Positions 48,449 through 58,605 of a stretch of DNA of 64,000 nucleotides are shown here, piece by piece (the stretch's first letter is position 1; each line of letters begins with the position of its first letter). The notes below the pieces were generated by a model. That model searched no databases. It saw only the letters and a program-made list of their open reading frames with translations, and was not told where the DNA came from. This DNA is from Elioraea tepida (lineage in GTDB: Bacteria; Pseudomonadota; Alphaproteobacteria; Acetobacterales; Acetobacteraceae), in NCBI RefSeq assembly GCF_019203965.1, contig NZ_CP076448.1, positions 1,937,001-2,001,000 of the forward strand, written 5' to 3'. Both the position numbers and the translations under genes were made by a program.

Positions 48449-49867
48449 TCAGTCGAACCGCAGCGGGATGTCCTCGGCCGCAGGCGGCAGGGGGATGTCG
48501 ATCGTCACCGTGGCCGGATCGATTCCTGTGCCGCCGGGGATGAAGGCGGTCACGCTCTCGGGCCAGGCGACCACGATCGCAACGAGAACGAGCTGCAACA
48601 GAAGGAACGGAATCGCACCGAGATAGATGTCGCGCGTGAGCACCGACGCCGGCGTGACCGAGCGGACGTAGAACAGCGCGAAGCCGAAGGGCGGGTGCAT
48701 GAAGGCTGTCTGCATGTTCACGCAGACCATCACGCCGAACCAGACGAGATCGATCCCGAGCGCCTTCGCCGTCGGGATCAACAGCGGCAGGATGATAAAG
48801 GCGATCTCGAAGAAGTCGAGGAAGAACGCCAACAGGAAGATGAACACGTTGACGAAGATGAGGAAGCCTGTCCGCCCGCCCGGCAGGTCGCTCAACAGGT
48901 CCTCGATCCAGTTCCCGCCCTCGACGCCTGCGAACACGAGGCTGAACACGGTGGCGCCGATCAGGATGAACACCACCATGGCGGTGATCTGCATCGTCGT
49001 CGCCATGCCCTGCCAGAGCAGGGCGGGGGTCAGACGCCGGTTGGCGGCGGCGAGCAGCATCGCCCCCACCGTGCCCATCGCGCCTGCCTCCGTCGGCGTC
49101 GCAAGACCGAGGATGATCGTCCCGAGCACGAGGAACATCAGCCCGAGCGACGGCAGGATCGCGCGCAGGATGGTCCAGGCGAGGCTGCTGCCGCGCAGCG
49201 TCCGCGCCTCCTCGGGCAATGGCGGAACCTTGCGCGGCGCCACCACAGCAAGGGCGAGCGTGTAGGCGAGGAACAGGAGCGTCTGCAGGATCGAGGGGCC
49301 GATCGCGCCGAGATACATGTCGCCGACCGACCGGCCGAGCACCTGCGCAAGCACGATCAGCACAAGCGAGGGCGGGATCACCTGCGTGATCGTGCCCGAG
49401 GCCGCCACCACGCCGGTGGCGTAGCGGGAGTCATAGCCGGTGCGCAGCATCGCCGGCATCGCGATCATCCCCATCGCGAGCACCGAGGCGGCGACGGTGC
49501 CGGTGATCGCGCCGAGCAGGGCGCCAACGAGGATCACCGCATAGCCGAGCCCGCCGGGCAGGGCACCGAAGAGCTGGCCCATGCCCTCGAGCAGGTCCTC
49601 GGCGAGGCCTGACCGTTCCAGGATCGCACCCATCAGGGTGAAGAAGGGGATGGCGAGCAACAGTTCGTTCGAGAGGATCTCGAACACCCGCGGCGGCAGG
49701 CCCTGCAGGAAGGCGGGCTGGAAGAAGCCAAGCTCGATGCCGAGGATCGCGAAGGAAAGGCCGCAGGCGACGAGGCTGAACGCCACCGGAAAGCCGATGA
49801 TCAGGAACAGAACAAGCCCCGCGAACATCAGCGGCGCCATCAGGTCGTAGGTGAGGAACCCGGCCAC
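48449..49867 (-). CDS. TRAP transporter large permease DctM
   Basis: A 472-residue inner-membrane protein with about a dozen hydrophobic segments. IPFFTLMGAILERSGLAEDLLEGM, GALLGAITGTVAASVLAMGMIAMP, YATGVVAASGTITQVIPPSLVLI and GLATPTEAGAMGTVGAM are DctM family blocks. A GTG at 49867 with AAGGAG seven bases upstream is chosen; the open frame continues upstream without similarity. It follows dctQ by 11 bases. Confidence 0.92.
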   Translation of the reverse strand: MAGFLTYDLMAPLMFAGLVLFLIIGFPVAFSLVACGLSFAILGIELGFFQPAFLQGLPPRVFEILSNELLLAIPFFTLMGAILERSGLAEDLLEGMGQLFGALPGGLGYAVILVGALLGAITGTVAASVLAMGMIAMPAMLRTGYDSRYATGVVAASGTITQVIPPSLVLIVLAQVLGRSVGDMYLGAIGPSILQTLLFLAYTLALAVVAPRKVPPLPEEARTLRGSSLAWTILRAILPSLGLMFLVLGTIILGLATPTEAGAMGTVGAMLLAAANRRLTPALLWQGMATTMQITAMVVFILIGATVFSLVFAGVEGGNWIEDLLSDLPGGRTGFLIFVNVFIFLLAFFLDFFEIAFIILPLLIPTAKALGIDLVWFGVMVCVNMQTAFMHPPFGFALFYVRSVTPASVLTRDIYLGAIPFLLLQLVLVAIVVAWPESVTAFIPGGTGIDPATVTIDIPLPPAAEDIPLRFD

Positions 49868-49878
49868 CAGTGGGCTCC

Positions 49879-50418
49879 TTACTGCAGCAGCCGGTTGTAG
49901 GTGGTGTCGAGCCGGTAGGCCCCGGCGAGCGCGGCGATACGCTTGGCAAGCTCGGCCAGCCCCTGCAGCGCCACGAGCGCGAAACCGAGCGGCAGCAGGG
50001 CTTTCACCGGCCAGCGGTAGAGCCCGCCCGGATTGTTCGAGAACTCGTTGCGGATCCAGCTCTCCCAGAAGAACGGCCAGGAGAGCCAGCCGAGCAGGAT
50101 CATCCCCGGCAGCAGGAACACCACGAGCCCGAAGAGGTCGATCGCCAGACGCCCGCGTTCGCCGGCGAGCACGTAGAGCAGGTCGACGCGCACATGCGCG
50201 CCGCGCTTGAGCGTCTCCGCCGCGCCAAGCAGCGCGATCGCGGCGAAGAGATACCATTGCACCTCGAGCCAGGCATTCGAGGTGAGGCCGAGAGCGTAGC
50301 GGCTCGTCGCATTGCCGGCCGAGATCAGAACCGCGAGCAGAACCGCGGCGGTGGCGAGCCTAGCGGAGGCGGCGCTCAGCCGGTCAGCGATCGACGCGAA
50401 ACGGATGAGCGCGCGCAC
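49879..50418 (-). CDS. TRAP transporter small permease DctQ
   Basis: A 179-residue protein with four membrane segments. NATSRYALGLTSNAWLEVQWYLFAAIALLGAAETLKRGAHVRVDLLY is the DctQ core. It works with DctM and the receptor DctP, which is encoded on the opposite strand just beyond dctM. Confidence 0.9.
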   Translation of the reverse strand: MRALIRFASIADRLSAASARLATAAVLLAVLISAGNATSRYALGLTSNAWLEVQWYLFAAIALLGAAETLKRGAHVRVDLLYVLAGERGRLAIDLFGLVVFLLPGMILLGWLSWPFFWESWIRNEFSNNPGGLYRWPVKALLPLGFALVALQGLAELAKRIAALAGAYRLDTTYNRLLQ

Positions 50419-50445
50419 GCGACTCGCCTCCCCGCGGCAGCCGCC

Positions 50446-51144
50446 TCAGCCCGTCTCGCGCTCGTAGCGCGCCCTGGTCTCGGCGTCTGGCGGGTAAAGG
50501 CCGGGAAGCGGCACGCCCTTCTCCACCTCGCGCATGATCCAGGCCTCGAGCTTCTCCTGCGCCTCGGCCTCGCGTGCCACCGCCTCGAGCAGGGCTTGGG
50601 GGATCAGCACCGCGCCGTCGTCGTCTGCGACCACGATGTCGCCTGGGAACACCGCCACCCCGCCGCAGCCGACCGGCTCCTCCCAAGTCACGAAGGTCAG
50701 CGAAGCGACCGACGGCGGCGCCACCTCGCCGGCGCACCAGACGGGAAGGGCGGTGGCCCGCACCCCGGCGCCGTCACGCACCGCGCCCTCGGTCACGAGC
50801 GCCGCCACCCCTTTCTTCGACATGCGCGCGCAGAGGATGTCGCCGAAGATCCCGGCATCGGTGATGCCCTCAGTGCCGGCCACCACCACGCAGCCCTCCG
50901 GCATCGCCTCGATCGCGCCGCGGGTCGAGCGCGGGGAGGACCAGCTCTCGGGCGTGGCGAGGTCCTCGCGCGCGGGGATGAAGCGCAGGGTGAAGGCTGG
51001 CCCCACAATGCGGGCCAGGCCGGGGCGAAGCGGCTTCGGCCCGCGCATCCACGTCCGACGCAGACCCTTCTTCAGCAGCACGGTGGTGAGCGTGGCTGTC
51101 GTGACATGCGCGAGCGTGTCGCGGATGGCCGGCGTGAGCGTCAT
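50446..51144 (-). CDS. RraA/HMG-aldolase family protein
   Basis: A 232-residue protein. GPAFTLRFIP, GCVVVAGTEGITDAGIFGDILCARMSKKGVAALVTEGAVRDGAGV and PGDIVVADDDGAVLIP match the RraA-like family, which contains both inhibitors of RNase E and aldolases for 4-hydroxy-4-methyl-2-oxoglutarate. The DGAVRD-type Arg-Asp pair needed by aldolases is present (EGAVRD). Lying next to a TRAP carboxylate importer favours an aldolase acting on an imported acid. Confidence 0.85.
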   Translation of the reverse strand: MTLTPAIRDTLAHVTTATLTTVLLKKGLRRTWMRGPKPLRPGLARIVGPAFTLRFIPAREDLATPESWSSPRSTRGAIEAMPEGCVVVAGTEGITDAGIFGDILCARMSKKGVAALVTEGAVRDGAGVRATALPVWCAGEVAPPSVASLTFVTWEEPVGCGGVAVFPGDIVVADDDGAVLIPQALLEAVAREAEAQEKLEAWIMREVEKGVPLPGLYPPDAETRARYERETG

Positions 51145-51249
51145 GGGCGCTTCCCCCTCAGCGGAACCTCGGGGAGAGGCATCAGCACGTCGCGGCCTGG
51201 CTGGCAAGCCACCCCTTGCGCCATCCGGCTCTGGCCCAACGTTCCGGGC

Positions 51250-51795
51250 ATGCCATGGTCGAGACGCACCCTGCCGCTTCTGCTGGTCGCACCGCTGGTC
51301 GCGCGCGCCGAGGCAGTGCCCTGGCCGCTGTTGCGCGAAGGCCGCGCGGCCGCGCTGCCCCGTCACGCCCTCGCTCCAGGCGTAGGTGACCCGCCAGGCT
51401 TCCGGCTCAGCAACTGCTCGACCCAGAGGACCCTCTCCGACGAGGGCCGGGCGCAGGCGCGGTCTCTCGGCGACCTGTTCCGGGCGAACGGCATCGCTGC
51501 TGCGACCGTGTTCTCGAGCGGCTGGTGCCGCTGCCTCGAGACGGCGGAGCTGCTCGCTCTCGGACCCGTGCGACGGGAGCCCGCGCTCGACAGTTTCTTC
51601 GCCGATCGCGGCGAGGGCGCGGCACGGACGGCGGCGCTGCGCGCCCTGCTCGCGGCCTCGCACGGCGGCCCGCTCGTGCTTGTCACGCACCAGGTGAACA
51701 TCACTGCGCTCACCGGCCTCGTACCCGCCTCCGGCGAGGCGGTGGTGGTGCGCACGGGCGGCGACCCTGAGGTGCTCGGCCGGTTCCGCGCCTGA
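51250..51795 (+). CDS. histidine phosphatase superfamily protein, exported
   Basis: A 181-residue protein with a signal peptide (about 20 residues). LPRHALAPGVGDP has the RH motif with the phosphorylated His, although RHA replaces the usual RHG; FSSGWCRCLETAELL and LVTHQVNI supply the second half of the site. It is likely a periplasmic phosphatase of unknown substrate. Confidence 0.85.
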   Translation: MPWSRRTLPLLLVAPLVARAEAVPWPLLREGRAAALPRHALAPGVGDPPGFRLSNCSTQRTLSDEGRAQARSLGDLFRANGIAAATVFSSGWCRCLETAELLALGPVRREPALDSFFADRGEGAARTAALRALLAASHGGPLVLVTHQVNITALTGLVPASGEAVVVRTGGDPEVLGRFRA

Positions 51796-51870
51796 CGCGC
51801 CCCCGTGACGGGAGGGCAGGCGGCTGCTACCTCGGCTCACGCCGGCTCACGCGCCCGAGGACCAAGCCCG

Positions 51871-52686
51871 ATGGACCTTCCGCCGCTCGTCTCGGCCCTC
51901 CTGCTCGGCATCGTCGAGGGGTTGACCGAGTTCATCCCCGTCTCCTCCACCGGGCATCTGATCCTGCTCGTCGACCTGCTCGGCTTCGCCGCCCCGCCGG
52001 GGAAGAGCTTCGAGATCGTGATCCAGCTCGGCGCCATCCTCGCCGTGATCCTGATCTACGCCCGCAAGCTCTGGGGCATCGCCGCCCGCCTGCCGCTCGG
52101 GGGGGCGGAGGGGCGGATGGCGCGCGCCTATGCCGCGAACGTGCTTCTCGCCTTCGTTCCGGCAATGGTGATCGGGGCGACGCTGTACGACACGATCACG
52201 AAACGACTGTTCGACCCGTGGGTGGTCTCGGTCGCGCTGATCGCCGGGGGCGTGGCGATCATCCTGATCGAGCGCTTCCGGCGCATCCCGCGCATCGAGA
52301 CGGTGGAGCGGATCGGCTGGGGTGCGGCGGTGCTGATCGGCTTCGGCCAGGTGCTCGCGATGGTGCCCGGCACCTCGCGCTCGGGAGCGACCATCATCAC
52401 CGCCCTCCTCGTCGGCGTCTCCCGCCCCGCGGCGGCGGAGTTCAGCTTCGTGCTCGCGATTCCGACCATGCTCGCCGCGGCGGTGTTCAGCCTCTACAAG
52501 AACTGGTCGGTGCTCTCCTTCGAGGGTGCTACGCTGATCGCAACAGGCTTCGCCTCCGCGTTCGTGGTGGCGTTCCTCGTCGTGCGAACGGTGATCGCCG
52601 TGATCGGGCGGATCGGCTTCGCGCCCTTCGGCTGGTATCGGATCGCCGTGGGGTCGCTGATGCTCGGGGTACTGTCGTTGCGCTAG
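51871..52686 (+). CDS. uppP: undecaprenyl-diphosphatase UppP (BacA)
   Basis: A 271-residue membrane enzyme that recycles the lipid carrier of peptidoglycan and glycan synthesis. GIVEGLTEFIPVSSTGHLIL and VPGTSRSGATI are its two active-site motifs, and eight or so membrane segments are seen. Length is normal. The 3' end is five bases from the opposite-strand acetoacetyl-CoA ligase. Confidence 0.95.
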   Translation: MDLPPLVSALLLGIVEGLTEFIPVSSTGHLILLVDLLGFAAPPGKSFEIVIQLGAILAVILIYARKLWGIAARLPLGGAEGRMARAYAANVLLAFVPAMVIGATLYDTITKRLFDPWVVSVALIAGGVAIILIERFRRIPRIETVERIGWGAAVLIGFGQVLAMVPGTSRSGATIITALLVGVSRPAAAEFSFVLAIPTMLAAAVFSLYKNWSVLSFEGATLIATGFASAFVVAFLVVRTVIAVIGRIGFAPFGWYRIAVGSLMLGVLSLR

Positions 52687-52690
52687 CGTG

Positions 52691-54646
52691 TCACTCGGCG
52701 AGCTCCGGGATCGCGCGGAACAGCTCGAGCGCCTCGGGGTTGGCCAGCGCCTCGACATTCTTCACCGGCCGCCCGTGCACCACGTCGCGCACCGCAAGCT
52801 CGGTGATCTTGCCCGAGCGCGTGCGGGGGATGTCGGGCACGGCGATGATCTTCGCCGGCACGTGCCGGGGCGAAGCGTTGTCGCGAATCACCCGCCGGAT
52901 GCGCTCGCGCAAGGCATCGTCGAGCACCTGGCCCTCCTTCAGGCGGACGAACAGGACCACGCGCACGTCGTTCTCCCACTCCTGCCCGATCACCAGAGCC
53001 TCCTGGATCTCCGGCAGCGTCTCAACCTGGCGGTAGATCTCGGCGGTGCCGATGCGCACGCCCCCCGGGTTCAGCACGGCATCGGAACGGCCGGTGATGA
53101 CGAGCCCCGCGACCCCGTCCTCATGCTCGATGATCTCGCACCAGTCGCCATGGTGCCACACGCCTGGGTAACGCTCGAAATAGGCGGCGCGGTAGCGCGC
53201 TCCGTCCGGGTCACCCCAGAAACAGACGGGCATCGAGGGGAAGGGCTTGAGGCAGACGAGCTCGCCCTTCCGCCCGCGCACCGGCCGCCCCGCCTCGTCG
53301 AACACCTCGACGGCGCAGCCCAAGGCGCGCATTGCGAGCTCGCCGCGGCGCACCGGCCCCTCGGGGTTGCCCAGAGCGAAGCAGCCGACGATGTCGGTGC
53401 CGCCCGAGATCGAGGCGAGGAGGAGGTCCTCCTTGATCTCGCGGTAAACGAAATCGAAGCTCTCCGGGATCAGGGGGCTTCCGGTGGAGAGCATGGTGCG
53501 GAGGCTCTCGAGCCGGTGGCTCGCACGGGGCTTGAGGCCCGCTTTTGCCACGCTGTCGATATATTTCGCGCTTGTGCCGAAGATCGTCATCCCCTCGCGG
53601 TCGGCGAGGTCGAACAGGGCGGAGGCAGAAGGGTAGAACGGGTTGCCGTCGAAGAGCAGAAGCGTCGCCCCGGCCATCAGGGCCGAGACCTGCCAGTTCC
53701 ACATCATCCACCCGAGCGTGGTGAAGTAGAACAACCGGTCATCGGGCTTGAGGTCGGTGTGCAGGAGGTGTTCGGAGGCGTGCTTGAGCAGCACCCCCCC
53801 CGCGCCGTGGACGATGCATTTCGGCTTCCCGGTCGTTCCGGAGGAATAGAGGATGTAGAGCGGGTGGTCGAACGGCAGGCGCTCGAAGGCGAGCGGCGCG
53901 CCCCGGTGCGGCTCCGTCCATGCCTCCCAGGTGACGGCCTTGGGCAGCGCGAGGGCTGCGTCGTCGCCGATGAACGGCACGATCACGAGGCGTTCGACCG
54001 AGCGGAGGCCCGCCATGATCTCGGCGATCTTCGCCGCGTTCCGGAACAGCTTGCCGCCGTAGCGGTAGCCGTCGGCGGCGATCAGCACGCGCGGCGCGAT
54101 CTGGCCGAAGCGGTCGAGCACCCCCGAGGGGCCGAAATCGGGGCTTGCCGAGGAGAAGGTGCCACCCGCGGCGTTGGTACCGATGAGGGCGGCGATCCCG
54201 TGCGGGATGTTGGGGAGGTAGGCGGCGACGCGATCGCCGAGCCTGAGGCCGTGCGCGCGCAGGGCGGCGGCGACGGCGGCGGTTTCCGCGCGGAGGCGGT
54301 CGCGGCTCCAGGCGAGTCGCTGCCCGTCCTCGCCGGTAAAGACGATCGCCTCCTTTTCGCCCGCGTGGCGGAGGATGTTTTCGGCGTAGCTGAGGCGGGC
54401 TTCGGGGAAGAAGCGCGCGCCCGGCATGGCCTCGGGGTTCTCGAGCGCCGCGTCGCCCTTGTGGCCGATGATTCGGGCGAAGTCCCACAGCGCGGTCCAG
54501 AAGCCGCCGATGTCCTCGACCGACCAGCGCCAGAGGGAGGCGACGTCGGGCACGGCGATGCCGCGCGCGCCGAGCCAGAGCCGGAAGGCGCGGAGATTGG
54601 TCGCCGCCGCGCGGACCGGATCGGGCCGCCAGAGGATCTCGCTCAT
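52691..54646 (-). CDS. acetoacetate-CoA ligase
   Basis: This 651-residue ANL-superfamily enzyme activates acetoacetate with ATP and CoA for use as a carbon source or in polyhydroxybutyrate turnover. ILYSSGTTGKPKCIVHGAGG is the AMP-binding motif; LGWMMWNWQVSALMAGATLLLFDG and SISGGTDIVGCF are typical of acetoacetyl-CoA synthetases; GEIYRQ-like TAEIYRQVETLP and RTRSGKITELAVRD close the C-terminal domain. Length matches the family. Confidence 0.93.
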   Translation of the reverse strand: MSEILWRPDPVRAAATNLRAFRLWLGARGIAVPDVASLWRWSVEDIGGFWTALWDFARIIGHKGDAALENPEAMPGARFFPEARLSYAENILRHAGEKEAIVFTGEDGQRLAWSRDRLRAETAAVAAALRAHGLRLGDRVAAYLPNIPHGIAALIGTNAAGGTFSSASPDFGPSGVLDRFGQIAPRVLIAADGYRYGGKLFRNAAKIAEIMAGLRSVERLVIVPFIGDDAALALPKAVTWEAWTEPHRGAPLAFERLPFDHPLYILYSSGTTGKPKCIVHGAGGVLLKHASEHLLHTDLKPDDRLFYFTTLGWMMWNWQVSALMAGATLLLFDGNPFYPSASALFDLADREGMTIFGTSAKYIDSVAKAGLKPRASHRLESLRTMLSTGSPLIPESFDFVYREIKEDLLLASISGGTDIVGCFALGNPEGPVRRGELAMRALGCAVEVFDEAGRPVRGRKGELVCLKPFPSMPVCFWGDPDGARYRAAYFERYPGVWHHGDWCEIIEHEDGVAGLVITGRSDAVLNPGGVRIGTAEIYRQVETLPEIQEALVIGQEWENDVRVVLFVRLKEGQVLDDALRERIRRVIRDNASPRHVPAKIIAVPDIPRTRSGKITELAVRDVVHGRPVKNVEALANPEALELFRAIPELAE

Positions 54647-54796
54647 GCCGTTCCTCCCTCGCCTCTTGAGCGGGCTGGAATGTCCTCTTCCGCCCCGGGC
54701 GAGGCAAGCGGCAAGGGCCCTTGCCCGGGGGGCAGGGCTTCGCTAGAAGGCCGCGTTCCCGACAGCGGGCGCGCCTGGCGCCCGTGCGCGACGGTT

Positions 54797-54872
54797 GGGG
54801 CCGTAGCTCAGTTGGGAGAGCGCGTGAATGGCATTCACGAGGTCAGGGGTTCGATTCCCCTCGGCTCCACCA
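54797..54872 (+). tRNA. tRNA-Ala (anticodon GGC)
   Basis: A 76-base cloverleaf with encoded CCA: acceptor GGGGCCG/CGGCTCC, D arm GCTC/GAGC, anticodon stem CGTGA/TCACG with loop ATGGCAT (anticodon GGC), and T arm AGGGG-TTCGATT-CCCCT. It reads GCC and GCT. It faces the other tRNA-Ala at 17809 in inverted orientation, each beside the old end of a CRISPR array. Confidence 0.95.
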
Positions 54873-55146
54873 GTCGGGATCGGGTGTGAGCCGGGCCTGA
54901 GGGTGGCCCCACAGCGGCCCCTCTTCGCGTTTGGCGAGTGCGTCCGCCCGTGAGGTTCAAGGCGGCATTGGGCTGGTTCTCCCGTCAGAGAGACGGTTTC
55001 GTTGCGAGTGTGGGCGGGTTCCCGGGCGCCTGAGGCGCGTGGAGCGCGGCCCGAGGTGTGGTCGCGCCTTGCGTGGTGTGCTCGTCACTCGTTGACGATC
55101 GGCTTTGCGTCGATAGGGCCGCCACTCGTGGCCCTTGGGCCTTCGC

Positions 55147-57987
55147 GATTCGAGCCCCTGAAGATCGGGTCTGCTTTGGAAGCCAAGCGGCTGCTCGATC
55201 AGCGCGCCGTGCCGGTTTTGACCCCCTGAAGATCGGGTCTGCTTTGGAAGGCGGGCCTACAACGCCGCGCTTGCTGCCGGCACTGAGTTTTGACCCCCTG
55301 AAGATCGGGTCTGCTTTGGAAGGGTTGCGATCGAGGCGTGGGTCGCCCGGCATCGCGTTTTGACCCCCTGAAGATCGGGTCTGCTTTGGAAGGATGGTGG
55401 CACGTGTGGCCACCACGGAGACGGTTGTGTTTTGACCCCCTGAAGATCGGGTCTGCTTTGGAAGGATGCAGAATATTGCGAAGAAGACGCGGCGGAGTTG
55501 TTTTGACCCCCTGAAGATCGGGTCTGCTTTGGAAGCGATACGCTTGATCAGTTTGGCTTCCCAGATAGTTTTGACCCCCTGCAGATCGGGTCTGCTTTGG
55601 AAGTTACTGCGCTCATCGCAACCGCCAACAAGGAGGCGTTTTGACCCCCTGAAGATCGGGTCTGCTTTGGAAGCGATGCGGCGGTCGCGGAGCTTACGCC
55701 CTACGCGAGTTTTGACCCCCTGAAGATCGGGTCTGCTTTGGAAGCTATGAGACTGACGCGCCTCCTGGCGAGACTGTTTTGACCCCCTGAAGATCGGGTC
55801 TGCTTTGGAAGCTGGGGCGCGAGGGGAACCCGATTCACCCGATCTGTTTTGACCCCCTGAAGATCGGGTCTGCTTTGGAAGAGATGAAGGAGGGGTCATG
55901 AACGATAATCTCGAGTTTTGACCCCCTGAAGATCGGGTCTGCTTTGGAAGCGCTAAGTATTGCCGTCGTGGGTATAGGTTTCTCAGTTTTGACCCCCTGA
56001 AGAACGGGTCTGCTTTGGAAGTCCTGGCCGAAAGGCGAAGGGTAGTGGCGAGCATGTGTTTTGACCCCCTGAAGATCGGGTCTGCTTTGGAAGGCGAAGG
56101 AGGCAGCCCACAACAAACAATACGTCGGTTTTGACCCCCTGAAGATCGGGTCTGCTTTGGAAGCCACATCGGCCGGGCTGATGAATGTGATGCCCAGGGT
56201 TTTGACCCCCTGAAGATCGGGTCTGCTTTGGAAGCAGGAGCGGCTCTAGGCTGATTGCGTCACGCCGGTTTTGACCCCCTGAAGATCGGGTCTGCTTTGG
56301 AAGGGCCGCATCATGGCTTTTCAAACCGTTGATCAGGTTTTGACCCCCTGAAGATCGGGTCTGCTTTGGAAGGCGATGCGTGTGGCGTCGAAAGTCGGCC
56401 GCATCATGTTTTGACCCCCTGAAGATCGGGTCTGCTTTGGAAGGGGCGAAGCCGACGTTCTTTTGAATCGGTTCGCCTGTTTTGACCCCCTGAAGATCGG
56501 GTCTGCTTTGGAAGGGAACGAAAGGGAACAAGACGATGCGTAAGATGATGTTTTGACCCCCTGAAGATCGGGTCTGCTTTGGAAGCGGATGTGCTGGCGA
56601 TGACTCTCGATCGTGTGAGTTTTGACCCCCTGAAGATCGGGTCTGCTTTGGAAGACGGAGGCCTGAATGCGCATCCGCCACCTTGTAGAGTTTTGACCCC
56701 CTGAAGATCGGGTCTGCTTTGGAAGGGCAGCCGTCGGCCGAGCTGCGCGCCTGCGGCTGGTTTTGACCCCCTGAAGATCGGGTCTGCTTTGGAAGGGCAA
56801 GCCGAAGCAGCACATGCTGCATCAGCATCGTTTTGACCCCCTGAAGATCGGGTCTGCTTTGGAAGGGCTTGCCTCGTGTCAAGCCTTGTCTTTGAGGCGT
56901 TTTGACCCCCTGAAGATCGGGTCTGCTTTGGAAGATTGAAGGGGTTCGGATGCTGAATCTCACTCCGCACGTTTTGACCCCCTGAAGATCGGGTCTGCTT
57001 TGGAAGATGCAGATATTCGGGCTCTTGACCCAGACCTTCCGCGTTTTGACCCCCTGAAGATCGGGTCTGCTTTGGAAGGAAGCGCCGAATGGCGCATGAT
57101 GCACCCATGCAACGTTTTGACCCCCTGAAGATCGGGTCTGCTTTGGAAGTCCGTGGTGGGAGTCGGCAACACCACGGTTCGTTTTGACCCCCTGAAGATC
57201 GGGTCTGCTTTGGAAGGCTGGAAGAGATGGTGCGTGCGCCGGGGGCAGCGTTTTGACCCCCTGAAGATCGGGTCTGCTTTGGAAGGTTCCCGTGGTGGCG
57301 CGCCAGTTTGGGGAGGTTACGTTTTGACCCCCTGAAGATCGGGTCTGCTTTGGAAGGAAGCGCAGGAAATGCTTGTGCGGCGACTGGGTTTTGACCCCCT
57401 GAAGATCGGGTCTGCTTTGGAAGTCACGAAGCCCGGCGCATGGGGCGCGGGGCAGTAGGTTTTGACCCCCTGAAGATCGGGTCTGCTTTGGAAGCCCTAC
57501 GCGCTTCAAGATTGTGAAGGGAATCCGATGTTTTGACCCCCTGAAGATCGGGTCTGCTTTGGAAGACTACCGTTTCAAGCGCGCCGCACTCTTGGCGGGT
57601 TTTGACCCCCTGAAGATCGGGTCTGCTTTGGAAGAGAGCCTTGAGATGATGCATCGATGCCCCGTTGGGTTTTGACCCCCTGAAGATCGGGTCTGCTTTG
57701 GAAGCTCGCACGGTCTGAGGCATGTGATGCCGAGGCCGAGGTTTTGACCCCCTGAAGATCGGGTCTGCTTTGGAAGCACGCGATCGGCGCGAAAGCGAAA
57801 CAAAAGCAGTTTTGACCCCCTGAAGATCGGGTCTGCTTTGGAAGGGCGCGCGCATTTGGGCAGGTCACGGGCCTGCCCGAGTTTTGACCCCCTGAAGATC
57901 GGGTCTGCTTTGGAAGAGAGCCGCGGGTTTCACATCTCGGCTCTCGAGCGCGTTTTGACCCCCTGAAGATCGGGTCTGCTTTGGAAG
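55147..57987 (-). CRISPR. CRISPR array 2: 41 repeats, 40 spacers
   Basis: The same 36-base repeat as array 1, here on the minus strand with the leader on the right. Single-base variants occur in the repeats at 55568 and 55986; the oldest repeat, 55147-55182, has a changed handle end (GATTCGAG in place of GTTTTGAC on the plus strand). Spacers are 31-36 bases. No cas gene set is attached, only a truncated cas2b copy, so this array must rely on the Cas proteins at 2-14 kb. Several spacers match or overlap the targets of array 1 spacers. Confidence 0.98.
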
Positions 57988-58077
57988 GCTCCCCCTCGAA
58001 AAACCCAACGATGTCAATGAGCTCCACACAATCTTCGCACATCCGAGGCGGGCGCGCAAACCTGTCCTCCAAACCTC
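57988..58077 (-). promoter_or_regulatory. CRISPR leader of array 2
   Basis: The reverse strand equals the array 1 leader except for two A/C changes. TTGACA and the T5-GAGGGGGAGC edge next to the first repeat are kept, so this array should be transcribed and able to receive spacers from the same adaptation proteins. Confidence 0.75.
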
Positions 58078-58369
58078 TCACACACCAACCCCACCACCGC
58101 CCGAACGAAGGGCACCGCCCACACGCGCAAACCCGCGCGACCGCGCCTCCCCAACCACAATCCCCTCCGGCAACCCACACCCGATCGACACCACCTCGGC
58201 CGCCTCAGGCACAGGCCAGGCGCGAACGTCATCACGCCGCGGATTGATCAAACAGGACAGGCCAAACCACACCTCCTCAAACTCCGCCTCCGTCCATAAC
58301 CCAAGAAACAAGGAAAACTGAACCCGCAGCGCACGACGCTCAAGAAACCGCGCCACACGCCGAAGACGC
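57988..58369 (-). repeat. inverted copy of the 13636-14017 segment
   Basis: The partner of the segment beside array 1, same length, three mismatches by eye. It ends abruptly inside cas2b. Together with the arrays it makes a long inverted repeat around about 40 kb of chromosome. Confidence 0.9.
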
Positions 58370-58371
58370 AT
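58078..58371 (-). pseudogene. 5'-truncated cas2b remnant beside array 2
   Basis: The minus strand reads LRRVARFLERRALRVQFSLF and the rest of Cas2b to its end with one change (Leu to Phe in VWLGLSC). The first 18 or so residues, including the conserved Asp of YDITSP, are missing; the sequence before it is unrelated. An ATG at 58371 could start a 97-residue fragment, but without the first strand it should not work as Cas2. Confidence 0.88.
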
Positions 58372-58605
58372 CCGCGAGCACCGAGCACCGGCGGCCGACA
58401 GGCAATGCTGCGGCGGTGTCGCGCGCCGCTACGGCATATCTCGCACGCCCTCGCGTCAGGACCTGACGGGTGCGCGCGGAGTGCCGGCGGCAGTTGCGCC
58501 GCGGCCCTCCGAGAGCGTCCATTGGCGAGCCGAACCATCCGAGCTGGGGGGCAGAGCATCCGATCGGCCTCGCGATCATGCGCGTGGGAACGCGGATGTC
58601 GCCTT

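Noticed and set aside
52688-54889. 733-codon plus-strand open frame opposite acetoacetate-CoA ligase
   Set aside because: Shadow frame; the ligase on the minus strand has complete motifs and normal length.
55983-57509. 508-codon open frame through array 2
   Set aside because: The same artefact of the repeat in the second array; no start signal or protein family.
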